Positions 1-7,616 of a stretch of 33,451 nt of DNA are shown here, piece after piece. The stretch is from an uncultured Saprospiraceae bacterium (GTDB lineage: Bacteria; Bacteroidota; Bacteroidia; Chitinophagales; Saprospiraceae), in NCBI GenBank assembly GCA_937973565.1, contig CALJKQ010000097.1:1-33451 (forward strand), in the 5' to 3' direction. The position numbers were made by a program, and so were the translations under genes. The stretch's first letter is position 1. Every line of letters begins with the position of its first letter. The notes below the pieces were generated by a model, which saw only the letters and a list, made by a program, of their open reading frames with translations, was not told where the DNA came from and made no database searches.

Positions 1-983
1 TAAGCGGTGTATCCTTATTGGAAATAGCAACATATCACGCTGATAAGGGAGGTACTCATCTTTTTATCGATGAAATTCACAAAAGCAAAGACTGGAGCCG
101 AGAACTAAAAACAATATATGATTTATTTCCAAACCTGAATATTGTCTTTACCAGTTCTTCTATCCTGGAAATTTACAAAGGACAGGCCGACCTGAGCAGA
201 AGGGTTATAATGTATGATTTGAATGGCTTGTCATTCAGAGAATTTTTACAGATTGAAGCCGGATTGAAATTCAAACATTATCATCTCAATGATATTTTGG
301 AGCATCATCCGGAAATTACCCATGAGATCCTGGATGCAGGAATAAAGCCTTTGAAATATTTTAATAACTACCTCAACTATGGTTACTATCCCTTTTACCT
401 GGAAAATGTAGCAGCCTACCCGATTAAACTCTTGAATATTATTAATCTAACGCTGGAGGTTGACTTGGTGAGTATAAAAAATGTAGATCCGGTCAGTATT
501 CCTAAACTTAAAAAATTAATCAGCATCCTCGCGTCTTCGGTTCCTTTTCAACCTAATATAAGCAAGCTTGCCGGAAGCCTGGAAATCACCAGGAATACGC
601 TTTTACTTTACCTGCAGTACTTAAAGCAGGCTAAAATTCTGAATCTACTCCAGGATGATGGCAGTAGTTACAGTTACATCGCGAAACCTGATAAAGTTCT
701 GTTGCACAATGCAAATTTATTGTTGTGTCTACAACCCAAAAGTGCAAATCTGGGCAATATCAGAGAGACTTTTTTTGTAAACACAATTTCTTCCCAATAC
801 TTGATAAACACATCCAATCAGGGTGATTTTATAGTGGAAGACAAATTTACCTTTGAAGTTGGCGGAGCAGGCAAAACACAAAAACAATTGGCCGGCCTAA
901 AACATAGTTACCTTGTCATGGATGACATTGAATTTGGGAGTAGAAATAAGATTCCACTTTGGCTATTTGGATTCTTGGCTTGA
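1..983 (+). CDS. AAA/DUF4143-type ATPase, 5'-truncated by window edge
   Basis: The reading frame is open at the left edge (the codons before the TTG at 18 read SGVSL), so only the C-terminal part is present and the Walker A loop lies outside. The Walker B strand is visible as HLFIDEIHK, followed by the KDWSRELKTIYD helix and the sensor strand NIVFTSSS, as in the AAA_14/DUF4143 ATPases. The C-terminal third matches the DUF4143 module: a winged-helix-like segment around LAGSLEITRNTLLLYLQYL, then FEVGGAGKTQKQL and the terminal IPLWLFGFL. That module resembles a nuclease fold, but its role is not established. These proteins are common in mobile or accessory regions; a defence or toxin-antitoxin role is only a guess. 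The family assignment is firm, the function is not. Confidence 0.85.
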   Translation, partial: SGVSLLEIATYHADKGGTHLFIDEIHKSKDWSRELKTIYDLFPNLNIVFTSSSILEIYKGQADLSRRVIMYDLNGLSFREFLQIEAGLKFKHYHLNDILEHHPEITHEILDAGIKPLKYFNNYLNYGYYPFYLENVAAYPIKLLNIINLTLEVDLVSIKNVDPVSIPKLKKLISILASSVPFQPNISKLAGSLEITRNTLLLYLQYLKQAKILNLLQDDGSSYSYIAKPDKVLLHNANLLLCLQPKSANLGNIRETFFVNTISSQYLINTSNQGDFIVEDKFTFEVGGAGKTQKQLAGLKHSYLVMDDIEFGSRNKIPLWLFGFLA

Positions 984-1232
984 TTGCTCTTTATATTTAC
1001 CATACGTGACGATCGTCTTCAATTTAAGTCCTTTATATCGTAAGTTGGCTGTTTGGGTTTTAAAATTGCATCAGAAATTACTTCCCAAAAAACTTTAACT
1101 TATAATTAATAGTCCGGATAGAATGTAAATAAATATACCATATGAGTCGGTACATTTTAGATTTAAAATATTGATATTCTATGCTTTATAAATATAAATT
1201 GACGATTCTCCAATAAATCATTTTTAACAATT

Positions 1233-1254
1233 AAAGTCCTCAATGACTTTTTTA
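1233..1254 (+). terminator. Weak terminator-like hairpin
   Basis: AAAGTC and GACTTT form a perfect 6-bp stem around the loop CTCAAT, followed by a short T run. It lies 250 bases past the ATPase stop. The stem is AT-rich and weak, so termination here is uncertain. Confidence 0.3.
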
Positions 1255-1300
1255 TGACTGACATAAATCACTTTTTCCACCCGCATATTCATTTTACCTA

Positions 1301-1308
1301 TAATTTTG
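1301..1308 (+). promoter_or_regulatory. Bacteroidota -7 box (TAATTTTG)
   Basis: TAATTTTG fits the Bacteroidota -7 consensus TAnnTTTG. No clear TTG or TTTG -33 element lies 17-23 bases upstream. If used, transcription would start near 1314 and give a leader of about 120 nt for the 1435 gene. Confidence 0.35.
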
Positions 1309-1319
1309 CCGTGTTCATT

Positions 1320-1331
1320 GAAAGGAGGTGA
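1320..1331 (+). promoter_or_regulatory. Perfect 12-nt anti-Shine-Dalgarno match in leader
   Basis: GAAAGGAGGTGA is the exact reverse complement of the 16S rRNA tail TCACCTCCTTTC. No other real gene here has such a site. It is 104 bases before the ATG at 1435, too far to serve that start. It is followed by AATTAT-N10-ATAATT (1332-1353) and GGTTT-ACTA-AAACC (1355-1368). A 27-codon frame could start at TTG 1339, ten bases after AGGAGG, and end at the TAA in front of the 1435 gene. It could be a leader peptide or a regulatory ribosome-docking site. Confidence 0.45.
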
Positions 1332-1434
1332 AATTATTTTGGCTTTTATAATTCGGTTTACTAAAACCCAATGTAGAGTCCAAGGTTTTCATTTCAACAT
1401 GAATACAACCCAACACTTGTAAAAATTTATCATT

Positions 1435-1965
1435 ATGAAACCCGTAACACGTTTTTTCATCGCACTGCTATTTAGCAATCTGTTATTATTACCCATCTAT
1501 TCTCAAAAATCCATTTGCCTTAATACAGGGGCCGGCTTTCCGGAATTGTTCAACCTGGGCTTAAGCTATAAAACGAATCAAGTAAATTTTGGACTGAGCA
1601 CAGGATGGAGTACTTCGGGGGCCTTACGATCCTATAGCGGAGATTTAATGATTCCGCTAAGTAATGATTCCCTGCGATCCAATAAAAATTTCTGGTACAC
1701 GCGGTGGAATTTCACTTCTATTAAATATACCGACGAATATGAAATTACTAAAACCGATGTCTTTAGTTCAAGGATCGGCAGAGAGTTCAACATCAGCAAT
1801 TATTTCGGTATTGACCTGGACCTCGGACTTGCTCTAAAACTATCTGAAAGAACCACAGAAATTAAATCGCGACCGGCTCCGATTGTGGATATAGATCTGA
1901 ATCTGGGTCTCTTCAATTTATTCCTCCCGTCAGTGGGTATACGTGCGTTTTATAAGTTACATTGA
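1435..1965 (+). CDS. Small exported protein, probable beta-rich envelope protein (paralogue of 6727-7248)
   Basis: The 176 residues begin with a clear signal peptide (KPVTRFFIALLFSNLLLLPI, then YSQ) and a mature part of about 150 residues. Alternating hydrophobic/polar stretches such as VNFGLSTGW and GIDLDLGLALKL, and the aromatic ending AFYKLH, suggest an outer-membrane or periplasmic beta-barrel-like fold. It is a clear paralogue of the protein at 6727-7248: they share GAGxPEL, FGxSTGW, RSYSGDL, WYxRWN, SSRIGREFN and an LPSxGI.xFYKL end. I recognise no named family. The ATG at 1435 follows an A/T-rich stretch and is the only start that keeps the whole signal peptide. Confidence 0.8.
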   Translation: MKPVTRFFIALLFSNLLLLPIYSQKSICLNTGAGFPELFNLGLSYKTNQVNFGLSTGWSTSGALRSYSGDLMIPLSNDSLRSNKNFWYTRWNFTSIKYTDEYEITKTDVFSSRIGREFNISNYFGIDLDLGLALKLSERTTEIKSRPAPIVDIDLNLGLFNLFLPSVGIRAFYKLH

Positions 1966-2280
1966 CGAAAGATAAGTTAGGGTGGCGTATGCTTTGTAAA
2001 TAATATGAGAGTTTGTTAACGCTATTAATTCTTTACTATTTTCAATGCCTGGCATTTGAATGAAGGTGTTAATGAAAAATCATCCAGTTACTTACCATAA
2101 AACGAACATCGAAACTCCATCACAAAAGTTCACACAAATGAAAGTATACTGTGAAATGAAAGATAAAAATGATCTTGGTGATTTGTATATTTTAAACAGA
2201 TTTTGGGTTAATGCTACGGTTGTTGATATTGTACAGACTTGACCATGTGCTTTAATCGGTCTTATCCTCACAAATTAAAA
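1966..2280. other. Intergenic region with imperfect palindrome
   Basis: These 315 bases lie between a plus-strand gene and the 3' end of a minus-strand gene. The only notable element is TTCAATGCC-T-GGCATTTGAA (2041-2060), a palindrome broken by one extra T. A 60-codon frame (2060-2242) starts right after it, but has no recognisable domain or signal peptide and I do not call it. No strong terminator is visible. Confidence 0.5.
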
Positions 2281-3822
2281 TCAAATCTTTTGAAACTTTA
2301 AAGAACCCTTGAAATTGCCATTCTGCATTATCTTCAAGTAATAATTACCAGTCACAAAGGACGAGACATCCAGCATATAAGATCGTTCTGAATACGGCGA
2401 CTTTATTTTGAAAATTACCTTACCCCATTCGTCATATACTTCATAAGTAAGATTTTTGATATCGCCCTGGTTGATAAAAAGATGGTCCGTTGTGGGATTG
2501 GGATAAACAGTTACCGGCAGAGAAACCTCATTTTCCCAAGCTACAGCAGATGGGCCACCTGCGTTGACAAAATTACCTTCTTCATCTATTTTAAAAATCC
2601 ACGCTTCTTTAACAAGTCTATTACTCTCATTTATAAATCCAGATATCTCAGCATAACAAATATAATTGCCATCACTGGTTGCTTCTATGTCATTAATCCA
2701 ATGAAAATATGTTGCATCATTGATCTCAGGCTTTAATATGTTATAAAATTTCCTCCAGATCTGATTGCCTTTCTTATCCAATTTGCCTATCACTACGTCT
2801 GTAATCAGTTGATCTTTTTCTTGGACGTAATAAGTATTGTCTCCTGCATAAAGTATATTCTCATCATGGGCCATTATCAGATTTTTAAAAGCACCATCCC
2901 AAGTGTGTAAATCTTTGTCATCAAAATCCTGAATTTTTATTATTTGTCTTGTTTTTAAATCAAAATATAACAATGCTGGATTAAAAAATGTATACGGATA
3001 CAACGAGTTGTTTTCGAAGTATTTTGAGCAACTAACCACAAGCGTAAAAGAATCTATTAAAAGTGCTCTGCTTCCTGGAATTAATTTGAGGTTTTTATTG
3101 AATGTAAAACTATCAGTAACAGAAAAATTAGTGTCAGTAAATAATAATTTTATATTTCCCTCTTGGTTTGGGTGTTGAAGCAATGTTACAATCAAATACC
3201 CGTCATCCAATTCAAGGATACTATTAGCGGACGCATTATACAAACTATTATTACTAAAATACTTTCTGTTTGCCTTTAAAGAATCATCTACAACAATCAA
3301 AGTAGACAACCCGTTTTTTGGATTTAAACGATCAATAACTTGGCCACAAATAATCAAAGAATTATTGAAATAATTTACATCTGACAAATAACCAAAAATA
3401 TATTGAGTATCACATAAAATACTTTTAGAACTTAAACTATCATTAAATAAAAAATACTCATACATTTTTATACAATGATTTTTTTCAGCATTCACTCCTA
3501 TATAAATTAAAGAACTATCTGTTTTGTGAACAAAGTTATTCTTTACAAACGTTGTATAAGACTCTGGCTCATTAAATATCATTTTATCGCTATATAGACC
3601 TGTTTTTTTATCAATTTTAGTGAACATAACCTTTAAATAAGGGTCCAGGCTATCAACCCATACTCTGTTGTAACTAGCATAAACGGAATCCAATTCTATT
3701 AAAACCTGTCCATGGCTTTCTAGATAGCCATAGTCACTTCTAAAGCTATATACTTCCTGACCAAAACTTATTTGGGCAATTAAAAAGTAAATGAATACTT
3801 GAAAGTAAATGCGTATATCCAA
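2281..3822 (-). CDS. T9SS-secreted protein with C-terminal sorting domain
   Basis: This 513-residue exported protein has an N-terminal signal peptide (RIYFQVFIYFLIAQISFGQ) and a type A T9SS sorting domain in the last 77 residues: VTVYPNPTTDHLFINQ, YEVYDEWGKVIF, and FVTGNYYLKIMQNG before the KFQKI end. The middle has no named domain I recognise; repeated short strands (LDDGYLIVTLL, DGNYICYAEISG, IWRKFYN) are like the propeller-type narrative proteins common in Saprospiraceae. T9SS would place it on the surface or release it. The start is TTG at 3822: a stop codon lies a few codons upstream, no ATG falls in between, and the next ATG would lose the signal peptide. It is divergent from the TonB receptor gene. 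Confidence 0.85.
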   Translation of the reverse strand: MDIRIYFQVFIYFLIAQISFGQEVYSFRSDYGYLESHGQVLIELDSVYASYNRVWVDSLDPYLKVMFTKIDKKTGLYSDKMIFNEPESYTTFVKNNFVHKTDSSLIYIGVNAEKNHCIKMYEYFLFNDSLSSKSILCDTQYIFGYLSDVNYFNNSLIICGQVIDRLNPKNGLSTLIVVDDSLKANRKYFSNNSLYNASANSILELDDGYLIVTLLQHPNQEGNIKLLFTDTNFSVTDSFTFNKNLKLIPGSRALLIDSFTLVVSCSKYFENNSLYPYTFFNPALLYFDLKTRQIIKIQDFDDKDLHTWDGAFKNLIMAHDENILYAGDNTYYVQEKDQLITDVVIGKLDKKGNQIWRKFYNILKPEINDATYFHWINDIEATSDGNYICYAEISGFINESNRLVKEAWIFKIDEEGNFVNAGGPSAVAWENEVSLPVTVYPNPTTDHLFINQGDIKNLTYEVYDEWGKVIFKIKSPYSERSYMLDVSSFVTGNYYLKIMQNGNFKGSLKFQKI

Positions 3823-3931
3823 TGTGTTGTCAGAATTTTAAGCAATATAGATAATTTAATTTTGGCAAGTAAATTTTATCGCTTCTATTTCTTCATTGGC
3901 TGAAAAATCAAAAAAATAACTCTGTGGTTGT

Positions 3932-3962
3932 TTTGCTCTTTTGGCCTTTCTTTCTACTTTAG
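3932..3962 (+). promoter_or_regulatory. Putative promoter of the TonB receptor gene
   Basis: TTTG (3932-3935) and TACTTTAG (3955-3962, seven of eight to TAnnTTTG) are 19 bases apart. A start near 3968 would leave a leader of about 35 nt to the ATG at 4003. Since the box lies inside the longer open frame from 3928, it supports 4003 as the true start. Confidence 0.45.
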
Positions 3963-4002
3963 TTATTTATTCTGCAATCTCACACCTTATTCTAAACACT
4001 AT

Positions 4003-6348
4003 ATGCGCCGATCTCACCTGCTATTAATCTTGCTATTTATCACCTCGATTCCCTCATCCATTTTGGCTCAGTCACTGACCCAAACCATCAGGGGCACGGT
4101 CATAGATGCCGCCACCCGCGAACCCCTCATCGGTGCAGAAGTCTATGTCACAGGTATGGAAGCTACCATCGGCACCGTTTCGGAAGCAGACGGCAGCTTC
4201 ACATTGGAAAAGGTACCGGTGGGCCGCAGAACCGTCGTCTGTCGCTATACTGGCTATTCACCTTTCGAACGAGACAACATCCTGCTCAATTCTGCCCGTG
4301 AGTACTTTCTGGAAATCAGCCTCAGCGCAGGCGTAGAAATGACCGAGGTAGTAGTCACCGATACTAAACGCAGTTACCAGGCGGTTAATGAGCTGGCAGT
4401 GGTTTCCACCCGCCGTCTCGAACCCGAAGAATTTCAATACCACGCCGCTACCGCCAATGATCCTGGCAGGCTTGTCATGGGCTTCCCCGGTGTGCAGCCG
4501 GCCCGCGACAACAGCAACGACATCGTCATCCGGGGCAATGCCACCCAGGGTCTGCTTTGGCGACTCGAAGGCATCGATATCCCCAATCCCAACCACTTTG
4601 CTACCCGTGGCGGCTCGGGTGGAGGTATTACCATCTTCAGCGCTTCCATGCTGGGCAGTTCCGATTTTTCGATGGGCGCCTTTCCGGCAGAATATGGCAA
4701 TGCGTTTTCGGGGGTCTTTGATATGCAGTTTAGGAACGGCAATCTTTTTCAAAAAGAACATACCCTCAGAGCCGGCATTCTGGGCCTCGACATCGCTACC
4801 GAAGGACCCATCCAAAAAGGGAAGTCATCGTACCTGGCCAACTTTCGCTACTCTACCCTCGGCATCCTCAACGCCATGGGTGTGTACCTGGTGGGACCTC
4901 GAACCGGAAACAACTTTCAGGATTTTTCATTCAAGCTATTTCACAAAGGAAAAAAATCGCAATTCAGCCTGTGGGGCATTGGTGGCAACAGCGTGGAGAC
5001 CTATCGTCCTGCCGATCAACCCTGGACTACTTTCAGTGATTATACGCAATACGATTTTACCACCCGCATGGGCGTAGTGGGCGCTTCGTACAATTACCTC
5101 ATCAACGACAAATCCTATTTTCGCCTCAATCTGGCTTATATGGGTCAGAACCAGCACATCATCAAAGACACCCTCAACACCCTCGAGGTGCCTGCCACTT
5201 ACGAAGAAGAAAAGATCAACAACAGCCGACTTTCTCTATCCGGTTTTTACAAGTGGACACCCAACCACAAAGTCAGCCTCAAAGCCGGCATGCTGGCCAC
5301 CCAACTTTGGTTCAACGTAAATGCCAGTGAATGGGATTTCAGCCGTCACCTTACCATCGATGCTGTCAAAGGAAAAGGCTCCGGCTTTCTATGGCAGCCT
5401 TATGCCCAAGTCAGTTACCACCCCCACGCCCGACTCACCCTCAACCTGGGCGTGCATGGGATGTGGTTGGAGATGAACCAAAGCAAGGCCATCGATCCCC
5501 GGTTTTCTGCCAAATACCAGCTTACAGACCGCAGCGACCTGGCACTTTCTCTGGGGACTACCAGTGCCATGCAGACCCCTGGCTTCTATTTTACCAGCAA
5601 AGACGGCACCTTCTTTCCCAACCAAAACCTGCCCCTAATCCGCTCAAATCAGGCCATCCTGGCTTTTACCCATTTGTTCAATAATGGACTCCGTTTTCAA
5701 TTGGAAACCTACTACCAGCAACTGTCCAACGTAGCCGTTTATACCAATGCCCATGAAATCTATTGGTCGCTCAATACCTTTGAAGGATTTACCGACAGAA
5801 CCCTGCTGCCCACCGGCCTGGGCAAAAACTTCGGTGTAGATGCGGTCATTGAAAAAACCTTTCAATCGGGGTCGTTTTTTATCCTCAGTGGCTCGGTGTA
5901 CAGCTCTACCTTCCAAGCCCAAAAAAATGGTCCCGAATACAACACTCGCTACAACGCCCGATACGCCCTCACATTTTCCGGTGGGAAAAACTGGCAGCTC
6001 AATCGCGCTACAAGCCTGGAATTGGGCTTCAGAACGATTTACAACGCCGGCATGCCTGTGACACCACTCTTGCCCGGATCTGAAGCCACAGATGGCAAAG
6101 AAGCCCTTTTAGACGAAGCGCACCCCTTCTCGGATCGCGTTTCCTTCTACTTGAGACCGGATCTCCGCCTGGCCATCCGAAAAAACAAGGCAAATTCATC
6201 CTGGTGGCTGGCCCTTGATATCCAAAATGTAATCAACCGAAAAAACGAAGACTACATTCTTTACGAATTCAGAAGCACCCTACACCGATGGGCTTATCGC
6301 TACCAGAGCACCCTTACTCCGATCCTCACTTTCCAATTGGATTTTTAA
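4003..6348 (+). CDS. TonB-dependent outer-membrane receptor with carboxypeptidase-regulatory-like N-terminus
   Basis: From the ATG at 4003 the protein has 781 residues and starts with MRRSHLLLILLFI and a signal peptidase site after SILAQ. The order is: a carboxypeptidase-regulatory-like domain (IRGTVIDAATREPLIGAEVYV to about residue 110), a plug (GFPGVQPARDNSNDIVIRGN, EGIDIPNPNHF, AEYGNAFSGVFDMQFRNGN), and a long barrel ending in LTPILTFQLDF. It would import a ligand through the outer membrane using TonB/ExbBD energy; the substrate cannot be read from sequence. No susD-like partner is adjacent, so this is not a standard Sus pair. GC is visibly higher than in the flanking genes (many GGC, CTG and ACC codons), which may mean high expression or transfer. 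The frame is open back to 3928, but that start would bury the signal peptide. Confidence 0.92.
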   Translation: MRRSHLLLILLFITSIPSSILAQSLTQTIRGTVIDAATREPLIGAEVYVTGMEATIGTVSEADGSFTLEKVPVGRRTVVCRYTGYSPFERDNILLNSAREYFLEISLSAGVEMTEVVVTDTKRSYQAVNELAVVSTRRLEPEEFQYHAATANDPGRLVMGFPGVQPARDNSNDIVIRGNATQGLLWRLEGIDIPNPNHFATRGGSGGGITIFSASMLGSSDFSMGAFPAEYGNAFSGVFDMQFRNGNLFQKEHTLRAGILGLDIATEGPIQKGKSSYLANFRYSTLGILNAMGVYLVGPRTGNNFQDFSFKLFHKGKKSQFSLWGIGGNSVETYRPADQPWTTFSDYTQYDFTTRMGVVGASYNYLINDKSYFRLNLAYMGQNQHIIKDTLNTLEVPATYEEEKINNSRLSLSGFYKWTPNHKVSLKAGMLATQLWFNVNASEWDFSRHLTIDAVKGKGSGFLWQPYAQVSYHPHARLTLNLGVHGMWLEMNQSKAIDPRFSAKYQLTDRSDLALSLGTTSAMQTPGFYFTSKDGTFFPNQNLPLIRSNQAILAFTHLFNNGLRFQLETYYQQLSNVAVYTNAHEIYWSLNTFEGFTDRTLLPTGLGKNFGVDAVIEKTFQSGSFFILSGSVYSSTFQAQKNGPEYNTRYNARYALTFSGGKNWQLNRATSLELGFRTIYNAGMPVTPLLPGSEATDGKEALLDEAHPFSDRVSFYLRPDLRLAIRKNKANSSWWLALDIQNVINRKNEDYILYEFRSTLHRWAYRYQSTLTPILTFQLDF

Positions 6349-6726
6349 CTCATGGCAGTTGGTGTAAGAATGTTTGATATATTACCCGTGAATGGGCGAG
6401 TCATCAAGCTGTTTTGATTTCTTTTAATTACTTAATAACTACCAAAAAACTGTGTTGATCTGAGTAACTCCATCTTAGACGCACCCTTACCCCCTTGTAT
6501 TTTACCAGATATGGCGAACCATCAGCGAAATGTATGATCTGTTTATTTCTCTGAAATTATGCTTGTTGCTGACCTTCATCATTAATGTCAAATATGCCCG
6601 GATTTTGAGACTAAATTTGTTTATTACATAGTACTCCAATGGCCATATAATTCCACCATTTGCTTTCCTTAAATTTATTGAATAAGGAAAAACCCATTTG
6701 ATTTAACTCGTCTCAATTATGATAAA
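6349..6726. other. Intergenic region upstream of small exported paralogue
   Basis: These 378 bases contain no ORF I would call. A TAAATTTG box at 6612-6619 fits the -7 consensus but lacks a spaced -33 element. A hairpin lies at 6664-6690. No clear terminator follows the TonB receptor. Confidence 0.5.
6664..6690 (+). promoter_or_regulatory. Leader hairpin before the 6727 gene
   Basis: TTTCCTTA (6664-6671) and TAAGGAAA (6683-6690) form a perfect 8-bp stem with an 11-nt loop, ending 36 bases before the ATG at 6727. It could be an RNA leader structure or a regulator site. The related gene at 1435 also has small hairpins in its leader, but with different sequence. Confidence 0.35.
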
Positions 6727-7248
6727 ATGAAACTTACAACCCATACTATTTATACAATCCTAATCTGTTTATTTATGACCATAATCGGTCATGGGCAAAA
6801 AAAACTAAGTCTTTTTGCGGGTGCCGGCATTCCGGAATTGTACCACATCGGGGCACGCTACCAAATAAAACAAGCGCAGTTTGGTTTTAGCACAGGTTGG
6901 GACAATGAATCTACTCGATCTTACAGCGGTGATTTAATTTTTCACTATGGCAAAGAATCTTTACTCTCCAGCAGAAAGGTCTGGTACAACAGGTGGAACT
7001 ACACTTACTGGCATGAAAAGAACGAATATGAAATCATTAAAACTTATACCCTAAGCTCAAGGATCGGCAGAGAATTTAACTTATCCTCATCTTTTGGCAT
7101 TGGCTTGGATGCAGGTTTGGTATTCAAACTTTTTGATAGTACCAAACAAATCAAACCAAGACCTTCAGGATGGGATTGGGATCTTGATTTTGGTGTTTTT
7201 GAATTGGTACTACCATCAATAGGTATCTATGTATTTTATAAACTTTAG
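6727..7248 (+). CDS. Small exported protein, paralogue of 1435-1965
   Basis: This 173-residue protein carries a signal peptide (HTIYTILICLFMTIIGHGQ) and a mature part that aligns end to end with the 1435 gene product: GAGIPELYHIGARYQ, FGFSTGWDN, RSYSGDL, WYNRWNYTY, YEIIKTYTLSSRIGREFN, then LPSIGIYVFYKL. Alternating-pattern strands and an aromatic C-terminus suggest a small beta-barrel or beta-sandwich in the outer membrane or periplasm. The two copies differ mostly in surface-type residues, as expected of an old duplication rather than a recent one. The TonB receptor and a T9SS gene lie between them. No function can be assigned. Confidence 0.8.
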   Translation: MKLTTHTIYTILICLFMTIIGHGQKKLSLFAGAGIPELYHIGARYQIKQAQFGFSTGWDNESTRSYSGDLIFHYGKESLLSSRKVWYNRWNYTYWHEKNEYEIIKTYTLSSRIGREFNLSSSFGIGLDAGLVFKLFDSTKQIKPRPSGWDWDLDFGVFELVLPSIGIYVFYKL

Positions 7249-7616
7249 TTATGGCTGATACCCTGCCTGCCTATTGGTTTATTTAATGTGGCAAGCACCT
7301 GCATACATTTTGTGTACATTGGAAAAATTCGATTGATGCCCAAAGTTGCCATTTATGCCTGTTCAAAAAAATGAATTATTGTGAAATGAGCACATTTTTG
7401 CCGGAATCCAACAGATCGCATCAACGAGTAGCCCCCCTCCACACTTTTACATAGCGACGATGAAGCACCAACTTGTTTCGCAAAAATCCTTTCATCCTTG
7501 TGTAACGATGACTTCCTCGATTTCAAATGATCATGACCCCCGTCATTGACCAAATGAGATAAGTGCCTTACATTATAGGCTGTGCTTACATCAATGTTTG
7601 ACAACCATCGTTTGGG
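7249..7616. other. Intergenic region with small GC hairpin
   Basis: These 368 bases hold a small hairpin ATGAC-CCCC-GTCAT (7533-7546). A minus-strand frame (7353-7604, TTG start) has no family resemblance and is not called. I see no consensus promoter box for the 7617 gene. Confidence 0.45.

Larger units (their letters stand above)
984..1434. other. Intergenic region with leader of the 1435 gene
   Basis: These 451 bases are AT-rich and hold no convincing gene. An ORF at 913-1098 overlaps the ATPase end and looks like a shadow. The region contains a weak terminator-like hairpin (1233-1254), a -7 promoter box (1301-1308), a perfect anti-Shine-Dalgarno complement (1320-1331) and two small hairpins (1332-1353 and 1355-1368) before the next start codon. 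Confidence 0.6.

Noticed and set aside
2060..2242. 60-codon plus-strand frame with ATG start
   Set aside because: No signal peptide, domain or promoter box; it sits in an AT-rich gap where a frame of this length is expected by chance.
4258..4815. 185-codon minus-strand frame inside the TonB receptor
   Set aside because: Antisense shadow in a GC-richer gene; the plus strand carries clear receptor motifs.
7353..7604. 83-codon minus-strand frame before the transglutaminase-like gene
   Set aside because: It starts at TTG, has no recognisable domain and no promoter; more likely chance.
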